A stretch of DNA of 9,521 nucleotides from an uncultured Eubacteriales bacterium (GTDB lineage: Bacteria; Bacillota; Clostridia; Monoglobales; Monoglobaceae), in NCBI GenBank assembly GCA_900550775.1, contig URTH01000058.1, positions 1 through 9,521 on the forward strand, written 5' to 3'. Under the pieces are notes generated by a model, which worked only from the letters and a program-made list of their open reading frames with translations, did no database searches and had not been told where the DNA came from. This document shows, piece by piece, positions 5,571-9,521 of the stretch; positions within the stretch are counted from its first letter, which is position 1, and every line of letters begins with the position of its first letter. The translations under genes and the position numbers were made by a program.

Positions 5571-8500
5571 TTATTGACTTACGGTTTCTAATCTTGATGA
5601 GAAAAACTCATCCTGTTCGGCAATCTTTTTGAAATCCGGAGTATATTTTTCAAAATTGGGGCCGTCCACAATGACCGAAAGGCTGACAGCAAGATCACTC
5701 ATGCTTAATTTGTTTGCGACAACTCTGCACCTGTCATCGGGGTGCTTGGCACGTTCGTTTGCAAACTGGAAGTAGATCAAAGAATAAGAACCGTCGTCAA
5801 AATCACATTCTGTATAGATCTTTTTTACTGCGTCCATAAATTTTTCAGGCATGTCATCGTTGACTTCCACATCAATCTTGATGACCAGGCAATTTCTTGC
5901 GGCTAATGATTTTCTCACTTTGTACCCAAGTTTTTCAATGGTTCTTATCGTTTGTCTGTCGTAATCATTTAAGCTGTCAAACAGCCAATCAATTTTTTCG
6001 TCCTCGATTTCTTTCTCTCCGTCATAATACAAAACATCTATACTTCCCCTTAGCACATTACTCTCGCCTATCCGGATTTCCTCATTGATTTCTTGTATCA
6101 AATCAAACATATAGGATGTTTCCGCGGTGCAATAACCATGTTCAAAACACAGGAATTTCGAAAATTCAATGGTTCCATCCTCGGTCATTGCACTCAAATC
6201 CGCCTGTGCAATGGTTACATCGTTCACAAGCAGATACAAAATTCCCGACTCCTGCTGCGGTGCGTCTTCTTCATTATTTTCTTCCGCCGTTTTATGATCG
6301 GACTCACTAAAATATGTATCGATCTCCTGTACTTTTTCGTCCGTCAGCGTAAGACTCGACTTGTTATACTCTTCTGCAATCTTGTTTTTGTCGCCGTCCA
6401 TTTGAACCACAATTTTATCGGTTCCGTCAATGGTTAATGTTTTAACTGCCGTATCCAGCTTTTTATACTGAGTATAAACAGCAATATTTTTTTCCTGCAT
6501 AAGCATTTTGCAACTGTTTGCAATCAATCCCGATGGCGGAATTTTTACAAGAACTGTTTTATAGTCAATCCCGGTATACCCAACCATATAAGGACTTTTC
6601 AAAGTGTCCAGCCGTTTTTTCACTAATGAAACATACCCTTTTATATCACTTTGCGTATAAGAATCCACATTATAATCATCGGGTGTAAACTGCATGACAA
6701 CATTCTTTCCATCCAGAGCAGCGACCTGATTACTGCCAAATTCAGCAGTATCTTCTTCCCATTTCGGAGCACTTACAACCTTTTCTTCCAACCCGACCGG
6801 CAACTCGCTTTTTTCGTTCAAAACATACTGCATCAAGTCTGCAAGTTTAGAACTGTATGCGGCCGGACTCATAATCAGGAAGGTATGATTCCCGCTGTCC
6901 GCATCGGGCAAAACGGTTCCGACATTCGTTGCGCCCTCATATTCCTTTTTGTCCATTTGCAATTGCAGTGCCGCCCTGGTACTTCGGTAGGATCCATACG
7001 ATTTTAATTTATCATCAACAGCGGACAGCATTTGATCGTAATACACCTTAGCACTGTCATTTAATCTTACACTGATTGCATAGAAAGTGTCTGTATCGGA
7101 ATTCATGAAATCATTATAATCACTTTCTGAAAAATATTTCTCGTATTGGGTCAAATTCTCTTTCGGCAACGTAATGATTTTTATATCTTCAAACGTTTCT
7201 TTTCCAAACCCTGATTTCGTATAATTTATGTTAGAGTAGATGCTGATGTCGCCTTTGGTCTTTATCCAATTTAGTATTTGCTTTCTGATCGCCGGATCCT
7301 GTGTCAATGTTTCATCATCCAGCGACAAAACCATTTTTTGGTCTTCTATTTGAATACTTGCTTTATCCTTTAGCACTCCCAGTCGCGCTTTTATGCTTTT
7401 TTCAATATTTTTTAAATCCGTGTCGCTATTGCTTGACGCAAGATACAATTCTACTTTTGTTCCATCTGCGCCGCTCAAACCAAGTTTTCCGTAGATTGAC
7501 ACTCCGACAACCAGCAGCAGCACCAGTGCAATGGCCGGCACGATAATCTTCCACGTTTTAAAAAGGAACCCCTTGATCCGCTCAGACAGAGCCGGCGTTT
7601 TCTTTGCAGCATCGTCTGCCCTCTTGCCTTTTTGTTGTTTACGCGATGCCGTATGTTTCTCTGACCGGCCAAGCGGACGCTTTTGCAGTTCTTCAATCAG
7701 GCATTTTTGAACCGGCCCGATTACATTCTTTTCATCGCCTTCACCCATATGAAACGCCATACTTTTTACCATCACAAGCAAACTGTCTGTATCCGCACTT
7801 TGGGCTTTTGCTTTTAAATCATCCATATTCAGCAAACCGAGCATTGCCGACAGGGGAATTTTTTCACTGTATAAAGGAACGAGCTTTTCCATCGCTTTTG
7901 CGACTTCCGCTTTCCCTTTTGACGATTTAAAATCTTTCGGCTCATGCGCAAACGCCGCCTTTACGACCTCCTGTTCGGTATTCAATACCGCGCTGCCGTC
8001 CTCTTTTTGATCCATAAAAATACTGACGGTATGGTGTTCTTCATCCATTGTCTCTTCGCTTTCCGTCCCCAAAAATACACTTACCGTTTCGTTCGCATTA
8101 CCGGACTCTTCGGCCGATGTACGGGATGCATTGTCCAAAATCTCTGCGCCATTTCCGATTACCGGCGGTTCGTGAACCATTTCTTCTTTATTTGCGCCCG
8201 CGGACTGTTCGTCTCCTTTTGCGGACAAAATGGCTTCCAGCTGCTTTCGCATCTCTGACGGGCTTTGATACCGCTCGGCAGGGTCGTAGCTGCACGCCTT
8301 TAACACAACCGCCGCCAATGCATCATCGGCATTCTTCGGCTTTACCATCTTTGCGCCGCGCATTCTTAACTCCATCGCTTTTTCGCCGTCGCCAAACGTC
8401 CGGTTCGTCCGAAACGGTTCCAGATTGTCATTTAGCAGCTTATACATAACAATACCGAGCGAATAGGTATCCACATTTGCGCCGTAGGCTTCACCCTTAA

Positions 8501-9131
8501 AAATTTCCGGCGCCATATAGGTATACGTCCCCTTTTTAGACAGGCCGCTGGAAGTTTTTTCAAGTGTACGGGCAACGCCGAAATCACCAAGCTTAAAATC
8601 GCCGTTATCGGAAACAAAGATATTACTTGGCTTGATATCCCGATGTATAATATTATATTTTTGGCAAACTTCAAGCGCCTTGCACATATCAATGCCCAGT
8701 TTTACCACGGTATTTTTGTCCGATGCATGATCTGCCAAATATTTACCAAGCGGCGTCAAAAGCTCCATACGTATAAGAATATCCCAGCCCACACCGTTGT
8801 CATGTTTTTTGATATCATGATCTTCATAGCTTACAATATTGCTGTTCCCCTTAAGCTGTGACATCAGCTTAAACTCTTTTACGAATTCCTCTACAAATCC
8901 GTAAAAATAGGATGTTATGCTCTTGTCATCCAGATCATAATTTTCCTCTTTGTAGCTGCGGACTTCACTTTGCGAATTTGGTATGGAAATAATTTTCAGC
9001 GCCGATTTCATCTCCGGGAAATCCTTGCGTTGAATTTCCAAAACCGTACCAAAAGAACCGCTTCCGAGTTCCTTTGTGATATACCATTTTCCGTCTATCG
9101 GTTCATATTTTTTGTAATCATTGATATCCAA
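5571..9131 (-). CDS. Transmembrane Ser/Thr protein kinase with tandem SecD-P1-like ectodomain
   Basis: This 1186-residue single-pass membrane kinase has a complete catalytic domain (about 15-302): Gly-rich loop GSGSFG 23-28, Lys46, helix-C Glu86, HRDIKPSN 163-170 (Asp165), DFG 183-185, APE 207-209 and Arg287. It should be active. An acidic linker contains two T-V-S-[V/I]-F motifs (349-353, 368-372), then a helical stretch (about 403-485) and a basic patch. One membrane helix lies at about 528-548. The outer part has no PASTA repeats. Two related blocks start near 558 and 809, each with an R-L-x-x-L-K helix, an alternating beta pattern and an identical YFSESD (666-671, 940-945). They look like SecD P1 domains. 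The last 160 residues are unrecognised. The start is TTG, backed by an AGGGAGAG ribosome binding site and the immediate kinase-type N-terminus. It is much longer than PrkC (about 650). Confidence 0.93.
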   Translation of the reverse strand: MDINDYKKYEPIDGKWYITKELGSGSFGTVLEIQRKDFPEMKSALKIISIPNSQSEVRSYKEENYDLDDKSITSYFYGFVEEFVKEFKLMSQLKGNSNIVSYEDHDIKKHDNGVGWDILIRMELLTPLGKYLADHASDKNTVVKLGIDMCKALEVCQKYNIIHRDIKPSNIFVSDNGDFKLGDFGVARTLEKTSSGLSKKGTYTYMAPEIFKGEAYGANVDTYSLGIVMYKLLNDNLEPFRTNRTFGDGEKAMELRMRGAKMVKPKNADDALAAVVLKACSYDPAERYQSPSEMRKQLEAILSAKGDEQSAGANKEEMVHEPPVIGNGAEILDNASRTSAEESGNANETVSVFLGTESEETMDEEHHTVSIFMDQKEDGSAVLNTEQEVVKAAFAHEPKDFKSSKGKAEVAKAMEKLVPLYSEKIPLSAMLGLLNMDDLKAKAQSADTDSLLVMVKSMAFHMGEGDEKNVIGPVQKCLIEELQKRPLGRSEKHTASRKQQKGKRADDAAKKTPALSERIKGFLFKTWKIIVPAIALVLLLVVGVSIYGKLGLSGADGTKVELYLASSNSDTDLKNIEKSIKARLGVLKDKASIQIEDQKMVLSLDDETLTQDPAIRKQILNWIKTKGDISIYSNINYTKSGFGKETFEDIKIITLPKENLTQYEKYFSESDYNDFMNSDTDTFYAISVRLNDSAKVYYDQMLSAVDDKLKSYGSYRSTRAALQLQMDKKEYEGATNVGTVLPDADSGNHTFLIMSPAAYSSKLADLMQYVLNEKSELPVGLEEKVVSAPKWEEDTAEFGSNQVAALDGKNVVMQFTPDDYNVDSYTQSDIKGYVSLVKKRLDTLKSPYMVGYTGIDYKTVLVKIPPSGLIANSCKMLMQEKNIAVYTQYKKLDTAVKTLTIDGTDKIVVQMDGDKNKIAEEYNKSSLTLTDEKVQEIDTYFSESDHKTAEENNEEDAPQQESGILYLLVNDVTIAQADLSAMTEDGTIEFSKFLCFEHGYCTAETSYMFDLIQEINEEIRIGESNVLRGSIDVLYYDGEKEIEDEKIDWLFDSLNDYDRQTIRTIEKLGYKVRKSLAARNCLVIKIDVEVNDDMPEKFMDAVKKIYTECDFDDGSYSLIYFQFANERAKHPDDRCRVVANKLSMSDLAVSLSVIVDGPNFEKYTPDFKKIAEQDEFFSSRLETVSQ

Positions 9132-9135
9132 TTTT

Positions 9136-9145
9136 CTCTCTCCCT
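9136..9145 (-). promoter_or_regulatory. Ribosome binding site fixing the TTG start of the kinase
   Basis: On the minus strand AGGGAGAGAG lies 4 bases before TTG (9129-9131); the AGGGAG core ends about 8 bases before it. No ATG is suitably placed, and the kinase domain begins within 20 residues, so the TTG is the likely initiator. This may hold expression low. Confidence 0.7.
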
Positions 9146-9228
9146 GTCTTTTTAAAATTGATATAATCCACTGCGGTCTTTACTTGCCGCATCAACATTT
9201 TCGGCTTTGTTTTTAATTCGGCATCTGT

Positions 9229-9256
9229 TTTATAGCAGAAACAGCAGCACCCGCAA
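9229..9256 (-). promoter_or_regulatory. Possible promoter of the kinase operon
   Basis: On the minus strand TTGCGG (9251-9256), a 16-base spacer and TATAAA (9229-9234) make a weak sigma-A-like pair overlapping the terminator hairpin. It is the only plausible promoter I see in the 147-base gap. Read-through from the WXG100 gene is an alternative. The rest of 9132-9228 shows only a short TGCGG/CCGCA inverted repeat. Confidence 0.25.
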
Positions 9257-9270
9257 AATCGGGGTGCTGC
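9244..9270 (-). terminator. Hairpin after the WXG100 gene, probable terminator or attenuator
   Basis: Perfect 9-bp G+C-rich arms GCAGCACCC (9244-9252) and GGGTGCTGC (9262-9270) enclose a 9-base loop, starting 8 bases past the WXG100 stop. On the minus strand the tail is TGTTTCTGCTAT, a poor T-run, so partial termination is likely. That would give abundant WXG100 mRNA and less kinase mRNA. Confidence 0.6.
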
Positions 9271-9278
9271 CATTTTGA

Positions 9279-9521
9279 TCAGCCAAAGTTTGTCATGGTT
9301 GACTTTAAGGACTGATCTGTGTTTTCAAGCTGCGTAGCCGCTGTATCCATCAACTTTGCGTACCCCTCAAGCATTTCGGAAAAGTTGGTAAAGGTTGATT
9401 GCATACTTTCAAACTTTGCCAAAAATGCGTCCTGCGCCTCACCTTTCCAGGTCTCATTAAGACCATTTACCAAGGTTTTCAGTTTTGCGATGACGTCATC
9501 GCAAAACTGAAAACCTTGGTA
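9279..9521 (-). CDS. WXG100 (ESAT-6-like) protein, 5' end missing
   Basis: This is the C-terminal part of a small helical-hairpin protein of the type VII secretion substrate/chaperone family. The W-x-G turn is visible as ETWKGEA (codons about 9432-9455), followed by an amphipathic helix (Q-D-A-F-L-A-K-F) and a long second helix ending N-F-G. Family members are about 95-100 residues with W-x-G near residue 40. The frame stays open to the right edge, and D-D-V-I-A-K-L-K-T-L-V-N-G-L, read from about 9500 downward, fits the first helix. So the TTG at 9471-9473 is not the real start and the N-terminus lies outside. Nothing beyond 9494 can be trusted, because of the terminal palindrome. I see no canonical YxxxD/E export signal at the C-terminus, so it may be a chaperone-like or co-secreted partner. 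Confidence 0.85.
   Translation of the reverse strand, partial: YQGFQFCDDVIAKLKTLVNGLNETWKGEAQDAFLAKFESMQSTFTNFSEMLEGYAKLMDTAATQLENTDQSLKSTMTNFG
9468..9521. repeat. Perfect 54-bp palindrome at the window end
   Basis: The 27 bases at 9468-9494 are the exact reverse complement of 9495-9521, with no spacer; the centre is GATGAC/GTCATC. It lies within the WXG100 reading frame and stops exactly at the edge. A natural coding sequence with a spacer-free 27-bp-arm palindrome is improbable. A fold-back artefact at a contig end is the simplest explanation. Any extension past the edge cannot be seen. Confidence 0.95.

Noticed and set aside
5571..7463. Kinase C-terminus as a genuine SecD translocase subunit fused to a kinase
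   Set aside because: There is only one membrane helix and none of SecD's six-helix channel domain. Only the outer P1-like parts are suggested.
5571..9131. PrkC/StkP-type PASTA kinase
   Set aside because: No PASTA repeats can be recognised in the roughly 640 outer residues, and the length and repeat pattern differ.
1..9521. CRISPR arrays, insertion sequences, transposases, integrases
   Set aside because: No regularly spaced direct repeats, transposase or integrase motifs, or flanking terminal inverted repeats were seen on either strand.

Overview
The window looks like a chromosomal piece from an anaerobic, moderate-GC member of the Clostridia (Firmicutes). The support is a Rex redox repressor with a clostridial-type operator, a class II FbaA-type aldolase, strong GGAGG-like ribosome binding sites, a PrkC-type Ser/Thr kinase beside a WXG100 protein, and CCA-encoding tRNA genes. 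All protein genes run on the minus strand. A two-gene tRNA unit runs on the plus strand in the middle.

Left block (about 1-4060, higher GC). Read in transcription order this holds a rhamnulokinase gene with its own sigma-A type promoter. Next comes rex, whose promoter -10 is embedded in a Rex-box-like palindrome. A P-loop protein of unrecognised function starts 3 bases after the rex stop codon, and a class II fructose-bisphosphate aldolase gene follows. The theme is central carbon metabolism and redox control: Rex would sense NADH/NAD+, and the aldolase is glycolytic. Rhamnulokinase feeds deoxysugar carbon to DHAP and lactaldehyde, but no other rhamnose gene is present here.

Middle (about 4090-4450). 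Phased A-tracts and a near-consensus promoter (TTGACA, 17 bases, TATACT) drive tRNA-Leu(GAG) and tRNA-Gln(CTG). These end in a hairpin plus T-run terminator, which abuts the terminator of the converging minus-strand operon.

Right block (about 4411-9521, visibly more AT-rich). This holds a partial WXG100 gene, then a 1186-residue single-pass Ser/Thr kinase, then a DUF4190-like membrane protein with an extracytoplasmic domain. The kinase has no PASTA repeats. Its outer region appears to be a tandem pair of SecD-P1-like domains. Its cytoplasmic linker carries two copies of a T-V-S-[V/I]-F motif that resembles the FHA-binding phosphothreonine motif of GarA/OdhI. Together these look like the signalling arm of a WXG100 (type VII-like) secretion or envelope-sensing locus, and most of that locus would lie beyond the right edge.

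The last 54 bases form a perfect palindrome that starts inside the WXG100 coding sequence and ends exactly at the window edge. This is probably a contig-end assembly artefact, so the outermost 27 bases should not be trusted.
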